Assembly: GCA_037833965.1 (NCBI GenBank)
Contig: AP031352.1
Location: forward strand, 20,006,501-20,070,500
Direction of reading: 5' to 3'
Length of the DNA stretch: 64,000 nt
Origin: Marchantia polymorpha subsp. ruderalis
Lineage: Eukaryota > Streptophyta > Marchantiopsida > Marchantiales > Marchantiaceae
Positions 41,100 to 53,100 of this stretch are shown one piece after another. The notes beneath the pieces were generated by a model that was not told the origin of the DNA, did no database searches, and saw nothing but the letters and a program-made list of their open reading frames with translations. The first letter of the stretch is position 1. The number at the start of each line of letters is the position of its first letter. Both the position numbers and the translations under genes were made by a program.

Positions 41100-43030
41100 A
41101 CATTTTTGCAATGACGTCAAGATCTCTTTCAGAAGCAATCTCAGGCTCACTTTGTCTCTAAAGCTACGAGCAATCATGAAATTCTCTTCATCATTGACAA
41201 AATCATTGTTGAAATAATCGTTGGTGAGATGATGTATTCAGCAGAGGATGAGGCCAGTGATGTTGACGATGACAACGAGCAAGAGCCTGCATTTGAAAGT
41301 GAGTCTCAACATGCGATTGTGGTGGCTAACCGCCGTGCCAATGCTGTGAAGATGAAGAAGCAAGCAATGGCACTTTTCAAACGCAATGAACCAGCAAATA
41401 ATGATGACGGAGTGTCCTATTCCTATATTGTCACAATCATAAAATTCAATACCCATCTCTTCAACCTTGCCATTCGATACGTCGTGTGTGGAGCATCACT
41501 CCATATAACAGCGAGTATCATCGGCGAGACATATCAAGTCCTATCTGCTCCTTCGCAACATTTTTGCTCTTGTGAGAATGTCAATAGCTTCGTTAAGGTA
41601 GTTTGTGCTGCCAACTTTCAACGCCTCTTAGAGCTACTAAAGAAAACTTGGGCTTTTTTGTTAGCGTTGGACTCAGCATCGCACCAGAACACATCATATT
41701 TGGATGTTTGTCTTTGTGTGTATGTGAAAATTAAGCACGTAGTCGTCAACCTGCACGGGTGTGCACGGCTGATTTTGGAATGACAGACAGACAAAGTCAC
41801 GTTCAACATGATTCATCAGTTTCTTGACATACTCTGTCCTCATTAGAGAATTGATATTCTTGGCGCATCAAACAATGGAGCTCAAAATATGATCAAACGT
41901 GTTGTTGGCATTGTGACAAGGCTTTAGGTAGAACTTCATAATTTCTGTGATCTAATCCGAATCTGGTGCGGAGCGCATCAGCTCGATCTAGTTATGCAGC
42001 ACATCATGAATATAGTTGTGAAGGAGCGATTCTTGTCAGTGATGACGGATTCCATTTTGCATCTCACGCAGCAGCAGAACCTGATCGCGTAAACAAATAC
42101 TAAATGCCCTCATGTTGTAAACTGATGGTTTTCAACATACAAGACTACAACTTGGTTCAAAAAGCACTAACCTGAGCTCATAGCTTACATTGAGTTGAAG
42201 CAGCCTGCGAGTGCACTACCTCAACTTTGGTGGATGTACCTTCTTGGCATGGATGCCTTCACGGTGAAAAGCGCCAAAACTTTTTGCAAGATTCAAGGCC
42301 TGATGATCCTTATATCGCAACAGCAGACAGAGCACAATGCTCGTTGGCACCTTCATCGAAGATCTGGATATTAATGAACCGTTGACAGAAAAATTGATTT
42401 CTGTCTTGGATGTGACGACGCATATCATCAGGGGTCGCTACGTGCTCACACTTTTGAACTTGCAAGAATTTGTCATCGGATTCGCATAATGGATTGAAGT
42501 CATTCTTGATGCTTCTGATGAAACGAAGCATAACGAATTGTTGCAAGATGTTGGTCTGATCTTTGTTGAAGCATGTGCTTGCATTGAAAGAATCGTTGTA
42601 CAGCGTGATGCAAACAGTAGCCCATTCGTGTATCCACTCACGCTATCACCTAATTTACCGCAAGAGCTTGTTCGCGCTTCCGCTGCCAACTTCATTCTCA
42701 AGGCTCGTAGACAGAGCTTTTGCTGGCAACATCAATATTCGGCAACACAAATAATTGTCATTGCCGACGAGCATAAAGCTCTTCTTCAAGCTTACCACAG
42801 TGATAGGAGAGCATTGATGATTGTAACCAAAAGACATACTTTGAAAATGCTTGTACCTTACTCAGTGCTCGGTTTACAAACTTGGTCGAGTTTTGCAGTG
42901 ACATTGCAACTATATTTCCCGGCATAAGTACAGTGGAGTCTGACTTGTATGTCATGAGATGGGAGAAAGGTGATCACCTCAAGAGTATTTCAGACTTTGG
43001 ACTTCAATGTGTGGTGCAGGCAAATTGTGA
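41100..43030 (+). pseudogene. hAT-type transposase pseudogene
   Basis: The ORF 41,229-41,783 (acidic N-terminal part, then FNLAIRYVVCGASLHI, WAFLLALDSASHQNTSYLDV) is followed, through stops and frameshifts, by IWCGAHQLDLVMQHIMN (about 41,965-42,015), LPQLWWMYLLGMDAFTV (about 42,220-42,270), the ORF 42,538-42,927, and EFCSDIATIFPGISTVESD (about 42,890-42,950) with LKSISDFGL. Order and spacing fit one transposase. The W-C-x-A-H motif and the terminal PGxSTVESD block resemble the hAT catalytic insertion and dimerisation regions. At least five breaks make it inactive. Terminal repeats were not found. Assignment to hAT rests on these motifs only. Confidence 0.7.
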
Positions 43031-45815
43031 TAATTGAGGAGCTACCTTGCATCTTGATCACCTAAATAAATTGATCTGTAATGCACACCTTGTTGCATGA
43101 ATAAATTTCCAATTCTCGTTTTTTTCCTTCAATCTGGACTAAATGTGCCTCCCTCCTAAATTAATTCTGCAACTGCGCCTATATTAACCTAATATAGGTG
43201 ATTTAGGCGATCGCCTATTATAACCAAACTATCACTCCAATCTAAAGTGCTTCAACCTCAAGAAAAACGGAGAGGAGTAGAGAAAGCTGGATGTGGTGGT
43301 GGAAGCAAACTATCGAAGGCCGGATTAGATATCAAGATGCACACAGAATCCACGATTCTTTCACAAGAATCTCGCAAATGACCAAGGGCGACAACTTCAT
43401 GGATACCAAATGTTGAAGTGGTTTTCAGTCCGATAATAAACATAGAATCAGATAAGTCATCAAGAAAATGAGAAACCTTTCATAGGCCCTGCAATGGCAC
43501 GGCAGAAATCTCTGGACAAGCACGCCATCCCACAGATAATCCATTTGCAGCTCCCCTTTGCTCCGTTGGCTGCAATGCAGAAGTAGAGACGCTAATGTTG
43601 GCACAAAAGATGCTCACACTCCGGAGTAGCTGTGAGATCCTTCCCAGACAAGTATTATGCACGGGAGAAACGATTCCAGATGTCTCATAATTTAAAGCTC
43701 ACAAAGGAAAAAGAAGCAGTACAATACGAGGGAGTTGTTTGTTGATATGTTGGAAGCCGTGTGAATGAAGCCCTGCAAGTGATACAGAAAGCAGCAAAAT
43801 GTGAGGAAAGAATCTGATTTTGGGACTGAAAACGGCTCGTCTCTTTTGGGATTGTATAAGAATTATGGTACATTCTCTGGCGATTTCGCCGACAATTTAA
43901 TGAAGAGAAATCGTTTCACACTCCCACTGTGATAGCTGATAGTGTACTGTCAGTGCGGTTTGTGTTTTTTGCGACGTCATGAGTATATATTGCGCGTTCT
44001 TCTACATCTATGCAATGATGTAATCACTGTGAATAACTCACAATCATGAAGTCCTGGTCAATGCTAGAACATTAAGCATCAACCATCGTGTTGTTCCGTG
44101 CAGCGATGAGACGAGAGTAAATAGTATGATCACAGGAGCGCACATGATCTGCAGAGTAACTGTATCAAAAGCCTAATGGGAAGACAGTCGAAGCTCTTCA
44201 GCGTCCAAAGTCCAGACAGCGAACGTACAGTATCGTCGACATGCTTAGCTCTGAAATCCTCGCGAGCAACACCAACAGGACCACCGCACGGAAAGATCAC
44301 CAACGCATGCACGCTGTGTATTTAATCATTACTTGCAGTATATATGGAATATATGCATAATCTTCCACACACATCAGTCTGGCGAAGAAGGCACATCGAA
44401 GGCTCATCATCATAGACTTAGCGACCAATCAATGAGTCCTGCTCAAAGATGCTCGGAAATTAATCGCAGGCTGTAACGGAAAAGCATGAGAACTAGTAAG
44501 CCGTAGTAGCTTTGGATGTTGATTAAACAATGATTACACCAAAGTCTTCCGCATTATAAAACAACACCTATGAGCATATGTAATGATATCATCTGAAATG
44601 TATTAAAAAACATAGGACAAAAGTAATTGTCCAGATTGAGAGACACGGAAGCATACACGAGCAAGGAAACCTCGCAAAGCTGGACCGATGACCAAACCAA
44701 GATTGAAGCTTGTAGTCACCTGTTACTTAACACCAAAAACAGATTATCAAGTGACTGGTCACTTTCCTTCCTTGTTGGAAACGAGTGATTTCCTGATACA
44801 TATGATGCGTGCTTTTACATCAAGAACTATCTGTTATCTGAGTTACTTTGACAGTAGTAGCTACATGAGAGACAGTATCATGGATCTGGAGACCCCAAAA
44901 CAGATTACACCTAGCTTACATTGGAAGTTTTTGTTCTGCACATTGTACTCTACAGAACCTGACTTAGAGAAGACGTTACAGCATATTTCTGGAGCAAAGG
45001 AATGAAGATAACAATCGTTCCTTCATTCAAAACGGATTCTTCTGTTCACTTAGACTGCAAATATAGCCAAACCAAATTCACCAGATGATCAGCCTACAGC
45101 GCTTTCACCCCATGCTTGATTCTCTTCGTTACAAACCTCTCATTCAGAAGACTGCATCGACAATTCGAAGCACTGGGAGTTAGATAATAATCTGGTAAAA
45201 GTTTTTTAGCACAAATGAACATTCACAAGGAGAATTTGAATGCAACACTTTGAAAAGTATCTGAGTTGTATTTGTTTTCAAGGCTGAAGCTATTCCAACT
45301 CCATTTTTTAACTAAGTGCCTACCCTTTAGTCTTGCAACTTTACACAAGGTGGGGCCTTCATGAAAGCTAAGGAAACAGAGAATTCTACCTTTATTAAAA
45401 AACGGACGGTGCTTAACTTCCGAGGCTTAAGTACTCCATTGAAAAATCCAGCCATCAGACGGGCAGTTACTGCAACCCAGAAATTGTTTGTTGCATCGAG
45501 AATTACCTGACATACGATGCTGATACAGCATTTGCAATTCGTGACGTTCGAACATATAGCTAGACCCTGCACGCAATTTATTAACTTTTTGAAGGTGCAT
45601 TATATTACACAAATCTGGAGGAATTCTCGAGACGATGGGAAATTCTACTGGGCTCAAAATAGGGCAGTCGATACACACATGAGAGAAAGTTTGATACTCA
45701 CAGAGGACCCCGCAAAATAGCCTTTTATCATCTTCATTCGCAGTTTTAAAATCCCAAAATTTGGAGTGGGATTTTGAAACACTAGATGCGGGGCTGCAAA
45801 TTTTGGGGAAAAGAA
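43031..45815. other. Spacer, no gene seen
   Basis: Mixed composition, ORFs up to 130 codons without recognisable motifs, and no long frame supported by codon use. Confidence 0.5.
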
Positions 45816-46014
45816 TCATGGCGGATGGGAGTTGCTATCGCTGAAAGCGAAGTGGTAAAGCGCAGGCCAAACATTGTTACTCATCGGGAGGACAACGAGA
45901 GCCAAGTGAAAATCTGCGGGCCATGAACGTAACCGCCTGAATCTGTGCCATGTCAGGTACAATTAAAGTTGCGGCAGCAACAACCCACTTCGTGCTATAA
46001 ATACTTCACAAATG
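45816..46014 (+). repeat. Dispersed repeat with TATA box, copy 2
   Basis: Partner of 38,818-39,026. It ends CTATAAATACTTCACAAATG; the shared sequence stops at that ATG. A 113-codon ORF starts there (46,012) but lies only about 15 bp after the TATA box and has no recognised motif, so I do not call a gene. Confidence 0.8.
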
Positions 46015-49000
46015 GGTCTTTTGCCCAAATTTGGGGGAGTGCTTGCATGCGGAGCAATCCAAAACGAGCTCTCCAACAGCCGCACCTCGATTTCGATTCT
46101 TCTTGTCTCTGAGAACAAAACCATCTTGACCTCATTGTTCAAACGAGCAGTATCAGCCTCTACGTCTCCTCTCCACAACACGATACTCTCTCAGCAATTC
46201 TCATGCTCAAGGAGACGTCGCTCGTGCTGTGATCGGCCATACCTTTCGTTCATGCCCACAGCACAGCATAGCACAGTACCGAGATCAGGCTGCTATGGCA
46301 GCTTGTTGGAATTCTACATGCCTTCCTCAGCTCATCGGGATAACTTAGTCTGAAGTTTTCCGACAGCGATGCACTATTTGTGTGCCCACACAGTGAGGAG
46401 TTTGATCGATCACATTGCAGGTGATTTCTCCCTCCGGCAAGATCCATCCAAGCGACTTTAGCTAGCATAGGAAGGCAGGTTTCTCTACGATGATGTCGTC
46501 AAACTAGGGACGACGATGCGGGGATCCCGATGGCGATCGAAGACCCGTGTACTGACACGGAACTGCAGACGAAGTTGGAGACGACAAGACACTGAATTTT
46601 AGTAACATTCATGAAACTAATTTGCCGATAATTACAGAAATTCGAGAACCACAACCATTCTACTCGATACTCATGTCTTGACCTTCCGAGGTACATGAGA
46701 CAGTCATCCTGCTGCTGCCGCCGCTGTGACAGAGACGATAATTTTCTGCGGTCTAATATCTTGAAGAGACCACTAGAGTACACATTCTCTTTGGGTACGT
46801 GACGGCTCAGCGATGGAAGTACAAGACCACCACCTTCACATGGTCCAATCACTAATTATTACCAACACCTTCGCACACCCTTCAACATCAAATGATGGAT
46901 TACCCAAGCAAGCGCCAAACTCGTGCATGCTTTACGTGCTTTACGTGTAATCTGTAGTTTAGGGTAAGCTGGAGACAAGAAGGTGAGGTCACGAGATATC
47001 ATAGTCGAGATCCAAATCAAACTTTAAATCCATAAAGAAGTGGTTCTGACGAAGACATAGAAATCATTACACGAGCAACGAACCAGAGAAATCATTGTAC
47101 CCTTGAAAGTCTGACGTAAAAATTTCTGTGGATTGGATCCTATTGCTTCTGCAGTGCTGACGAAAGGTTTCGTTCAAACGTATCACGGGTTGAGAGATTG
47201 CTCGTTAAAAGACGAGCTCAATTAAACTTCCAAGACATCTCTCACTTCGGTGAAAGCAATCAAGTCAACACCGCACTTGTTACAACGATGGTGATATGAA
47301 CCTTTCCAGTGTGTGCAGGCCAGGAAAATCTCGAAAGATACGTAGCCGGAAATATATAAATTCCGGGGAAAACCGGAAAGTACGAGTGCAGGACTTTAAT
47401 TCTAGAATCAGTTCATTCAGTCGAAGCGCCTGAAGGTGTGTGTCATGCCCCCTCAGTAGTCACATCAATCGCTTCACCATGGACAGTGTGGAAGTAAAGG
47501 CATATATATAAATGAACGATAGCGTATTGCTCTAACAATAGTACGGGACGTTCGATTGTGCGTCGAGCACTGTATACCTCTCCTTAAAGTAAGTTTGACT
47601 TGAAGTTCGGCGCATCACCTCGTCACTCCCATTTTCCTTTCGTCGGGTGTCGTCAAATCATCATCCACGATTTTTTTTCCGAAACCGAAGGCATCAGATG
47701 ACAGTATGCTGGCGGCAACTTGCTGCTTAAGCTGCTGGGCCACGATAGGCTTCAGCGGTTGAATGGCTATTTCGCAGATGGAGATAAAGACATGCCAATT
47801 TATACAAAAGACTCATTCAAGGACCAAGGGAGTGTAGCATATCACAGTCGATCCAACTCGTGAACTGGATTAGAAGAATACGTTAGGACAAATACTGATT
47901 GCATCTCACGATCCTCGCTGGCCGAAATGACAGACCTATCCGTCCCTTCATGAGAAGGCCTCCAAATTTCTATCCATCCATGGGATTGAGCCAGATTGTA
48001 TTAGGCCTCTGGGCCTTTCACTTGGGTAGCAGAATTTCCTCTTTTAAGAGAATCTTCTGGGTCGTGGCCTGCTGACATCACAGGCCTTTTGAGCTAGGAA
48101 GAATGGAGGGCTAGATTATCACAGAAAAAGCGTGATTTCAGAATTGGAGAAAAGAACTGTGGGGCCACCGGCGCAACAACTTCATTTCTTCAGCTGAATT
48201 AAAAAGAGGGTAGCGAATCTCCTTTGCAACTGTTTTTGCACAAGTATGGCACGGGATAAATTTCCCAGGCATACTCCACTTCCGAGAAGCTTGGTTATTG
48301 GTAGCCGTGTAGAACAGAACAAAAGAGGCAAGAGGATCAATTTACAACTCACCAGAGGATAAGCCTGAGTGACGTGAAGCGCTACTTTTTAGGCCAGTTC
48401 ACTGCAGCTCCTCTCGTGCCGGCTTTTATGCCTCAACTGAACGGAGAGAAACCTCTCGCGTTCAACAATCATACCTGTTGCGTACAGACCCGGCGAAAGA
48501 CCAGATCTTTGATGAAAACGCGCATGCAAGCTGACACGAAAATTGTCGAGCTTCTCCATTTTGGAAGGACTCCTATATCAAAAACTGGGTGTAGGCCACC
48601 AAGAGCTGTGATTCAATACATGTACGACTACAGGATACATAAATATTTTCCTGGAAGAGGCACCGAACCTGAGACGCCCAGAGTTACGTAATCCATTCCG
48701 AGAAGATATCGTAGAGATTAAAAACTTACTTTCTCCAAGTTCGCATGGCCCTCGCGGAGGACTAGTGAAATTTCGTGAGTTTTGGCAGCCAGAGTTCTAT
48801 TTCCTCATGATGCTCTTCGGTCGGTACGAAGACTTTGATACCTGGCTACACCAACACTGGTTAGCATCAATGGCAGTTTTTGTTTTTCCTTCAGAGACAA
48901 CTTTTGTGTCAGTATTGCCGTAATTCCACCTACCCATCAAACAATCCTCTCCTCGACGTGGATCGACCTGTACGATTCCTTAATGATCCTCTGGCAAGAG

Positions 49001-50195
49001 GAAAAAAGTGTATTTCAACCTTCCGTCTCTTGAAAGCAGTGCTCATCTCGAGACTGTTGGAACGAACTGATCTCAACCTGCAGTCAGCGACAGGCATTGC
49101 CCTAGTAACTTTACACAAACGCGACATCATGATACTCTTGCCCGCAGTACAGACAGACTAATCTTAAAACACCTTGTACGAACAAGATCCAAATCGTACG
49201 ATGCTCACGCAGTCCTCACCAAAAAGGAGAAGAAATTTCAAACAGATTCCACACACTCAAATGAAGTTCAAACGCATGTGGACACATGGAAGTTGAAATT
49301 GATTTTGATACAATGGACGAACGTTTACATAATAGAAGGTTGCTCAATGTGATCAACCATAATTCAGGTGCGTACAAAGGCTTCCACGGCCCTGAGCTCC
49401 AGTTGTGTGAAAACACGTGAGCAACCGGCCCAGGCATTGAACCAAGCTTGCAGTATGATCTAAGTCGGATCCCTACAAAATTTATGTTCCGTTACAGAAC
49501 ACATATGTTGGTAGTCATAGAACAGAAGGAAGGAGGGACTGGGTTTGGGTCGGGTGGGGATGGCGTGGGGAGGAATTGGGGGTAGGCTTAGCTGCGCCCA
49601 AGCGCTCTACGCTCGTCGATGTTCAACAAAGCAGCGGCTGGGCACACACTTCAGATGAAGCCAAGCACGTGGCCCAAGTGTGTGGTAATGAAGGAGCTCG
49701 ACAATGCCACAGTGGTTCAGTAGTACAGCTGAAACTACTCTAGGCTCGCATTTCGATTCCTCCTAAATGTAGACCACAGATAGACCCCGAAAAGGCGCTT
49801 CAATCTCTTACATTTTGATCCAGTATCATCTAGATCCCGTCGGTCCGCAACTCTCATCTCCACACCCGTATCCCAAATTTAACAGTGGTCTGTGGATACC
49901 AGAAAGCCTCAGAAAACTACTCGTATAACTTCAGATGTACAAAATTACACTCGCGGGGCCTCCTGGTTTCGTGAGCTTGGAAAAGAACAAGCGACATATC
50001 GGAGACTCATGCTCAAGCGTCTGAGTGCGTGGCAGAGGTGAGTTGTCATCATTCCCATGGTGACAGAAAACAATATCTGCTCCACTGAGACCTTTCTCCG
50101 CATTTCAGCTAAAAGCACAAGCGTATATCTTATTCCCCAGATGACGAGAAAATCAACTCGATGTGCCAGTACAAGCACTGCAGGGATGGACGGTC
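46015..50195. other. Spacer and 3' flank of the ARID4-like gene; no gene recognised
   Basis: Several short ORFs on both strands, none recognised. A tRNA-like A box/B box pair at about 49,713-49,760 is weak. A G-rich stretch (GGGTTTGGGTCGGGTGGGGA) sits at about 49,541-49,560. Confidence 0.5.
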
Positions 50196-53100
50196 TCATC
50201 TTGAAGTTCTTCTCGGTACACCCTTAGAGACGGCGACTTCAGTCTGTGGTGGAGAACCATCACTCGAACTCCGGATCTTATTCCGCTTCGTTACTCTTCC
50301 ATTTGCAGTACTACAACTCGGGCAAATGTATTCCAAGCCATCGGTTTTGGAGTACTCCTGAAAGAAGATGTGGCCACCTTGGTCAGGGATGCACATAAAC
50401 GTTCTCAGAAACCTTAAAAAACGGATGTAATCACATAGAATAAACAGGGTTCCTCATCGATAGCTACACCTGACTAGAAGCATAAGCGTAGACGGAGAGG
50501 CCCCAAGAAGATGGACTACGAGTCTAACGAAGACTGAGAGTTACAAGCCTCAAAGTCAAAGTCTTACCTTGAATGTTCCAAGGCCTGTACGTTTGTCGCA
50601 CCCAAAATGCGCCCATTCTCCACAAATTCCACAGTTGACCCAGTCACCAGCGGCACCACTGCGCAGGACAAAGGCCCAGGGTGTTCATCAATATCCTCAG
50701 TTGACGAGCGAAACTGAATTTTTTTTACTAGAGCCCCTGTCATGACAGTCCAGCGAAGGGCAAGAAGGACTTACGGAAAAGCAACGTGAGCTAGTCCAGA
50801 TTTCAAACAGACTGCTGACGCACTTACCTGTGACATAATATACAGCACTCCCCGTCGACATCATTGTGTGCAAGTTCGTATTCCAGAAGATATGTTTCGT
50901 AGTGCTTCTTTAAAGTATTGCCCACACCCTGCCCATTTAGACAAGCAACCTGTAAGTTTTCAAGTTCACCTGCTCTTTGCCGCCACATTCAGGGGGACAC
51001 TTACACAACCTGAAGCTAATCACTCTACCAAATATCACGGTCACAGGGAGGTATGGAATCTCTCATCCTAGAAAAGAAGTTCGTTTTTTCATCGGGACTG
51101 AATCCATTCTCATTTCTCATCACTACAGGCTTTCAGGTTCAGCGAAAAGCTTACGGTCATTTTGTTCGTTAAAGTATGATTCCTCATTTTGGAAAACACT
51201 TGGCCTTTCCAGTTTATTCCATTGCCCACATGGAAGCCTCCTCTTGATACCACCTGAACAGAATGAAAGGTAAATTTATGTTAAGAGTGACAGCGTGAAT
51301 CTGGAAACATTAGGCGAAGTGTTCTGTTTACTTGCTCTATACGTTGTGTGATTGATTAGGAAAATTATTCGGTATAAAGACAAATTAAAACAAACACGAC
51401 TTTTCAAGAACTCAATAAACCAATATCCAAGACTTATACTATGTTTGGCCACTGATGATTTCGCCAAGCCTTAAAAAAAATCTTGACATAAAAGAGGCTT
51501 GGCCGAATTTTAAATGTCTAGAACATTGTTCCCCTACATACGAGGCATTCATACTTCACACGAAGACATAAGGGAGAATAGACCGAGGAAAATATACTCA
51601 GCCACCATACTTCTCTATAAAGGTTGTACAAATCTAGTCTTTTTCCGTTCAAAATAACTTCAGGAAAAGCCTCCGCGCCAGCAGGAGGAATAAGTCGCCC
51701 ATGTCCTCTTGAGACCAAAAATTTTATCAAGTCGGCGAGAAAGTCTTCCTGATCAGATGCAGAAGAGATATGAGTATCAGCTAACCTTGCACCAAAGAGT
51801 CAAATCACTAAAAATGAGACCAATGCATCTGTCAAGGAAATATCAAGTGATCCCTAAGTTACTTGTCACTTGTCCATAGAAAACCAGAAACTTAAATTTG
51901 TAGAACAGTAGGCAGAAGGTAAAGAAAGTTAGATTGGAAGACAAAGCAACTAGGAGTAAAAAGTAGTACCTCGGCGCAATCGTCGATAGGCTGCCGACTG
52001 CATCCATGTGGCTTAACGAGGGGAGCATTTACAGCTAACAACAGAGAAGAGGGAGTAATTGCTGCTGTCTGACCGGTCATAGCAGGCAAAGAGGGTAACG
52101 CACTGAGCGGACCTGCTAACGAGCTAGAATGAGGACGTCCAACTTTGCCAGATGCCCCATTCGGCATATTCACTTTCATGGACCAACCAGCATGAGCAGT
52201 GGCAACAACAACTGCGTAAGGATTGGCCCTTGGACCCCCTCTATGGGGAACTGGTTTCATAGCCTCCAATAGGGCCAAGTTTTGTTTGCTAGTCCTCCCT
52301 AGTGTATATCTTGAGTCGGATCTTGTCGCTGGAGTTCCTCCTGTGGAATTCCGAGTCTCAGACCTGTTACCACCGCTACTACTGCTCTCCTCTCCATTTG
52401 TAACTTTGAAGGAGGAGGCACCATCTTCGTCACTCAAACTATCATTGGAGCAGTGACTACTAAAATGGAACAGTTTGATTCGTTTCCGACTTGGGACAGG
52501 CGGCGTTAACCACGACGGCATGGACCGATGTGTCAGGCTGTTTGAAACGTCCGTCTCCTTCGACCTGTCAACTTTTGTGGAAGCCAGCCGCATGGTATCT
52601 TCCCGTTTGAATGCGGCAACGGCTGCTCCTTCCACTCCAGCAACTCCGAGAGCAACCAAACTACGATAGCTTGATTCAGCTGAGAGCTGCCTTAGAACCT
52701 GATCGATCACCCGTAATTAGAAATCTGAGATTATCACTGTATGGAGTAAGCCGAATGCACATTGCATACTTTGACTTCCTATTCGATCCTCAATATTGAT
52801 ACCAGTGAGTTCACAACAATGAGTCGGCTAAAAATACAAACCTCCGGGTTCATTTGTACTTTAGATGGAAAAAAAGAGCTACCTACGTTTCATAGCCGGA
52901 GAATAAACCCTTCAACATTCAAACACAAAAAAATAAAATTTCTCATGACTAGCCTAGCAAGCGTCTAGAAGTAGTTACCTGGCCTGCCCAAGCAGGTGTA
53001 ATGATTCGTAATTCGAATACTGTGGCCCCACATGCCACAGAAACTGATCTTCTCAGTTCAGCATTCAAACTTGATGCCTTTCTATCCTCTGCGCTCTTCA

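Noticed and set aside
46012..46353. ORF of 113 codons starting at the ATG after the TATA repeat
   Set aside because: The ATG is only about 15 bp after the TATA box, so it would lie upstream of the expected transcription start. The protein has no recognised feature.
47225..47400. Minus-strand 50-codon frame with clustered Cys/His (HWKGSYHHRCNKCGVD)
   Set aside because: The Cys/His spacing fits no zinc-finger type I know, and no neighbouring exon with matching phase was found.
48752..48900. Possible minus-strand exon (GIKVFVPTEEHHEEIELW) with a GTAAGT nearby
   Set aside because: The frame hits TAG before the donor, and no partner exons or family could be found.
49713..49760. tRNA-like A box and B box (TGGTTCAGTAGTACAGC ... 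TTTCGATTCC)
   Set aside because: No acceptor or anticodon stem can be paired convincingly and spacing is short. It is at best a tRNA-derived SINE fragment.
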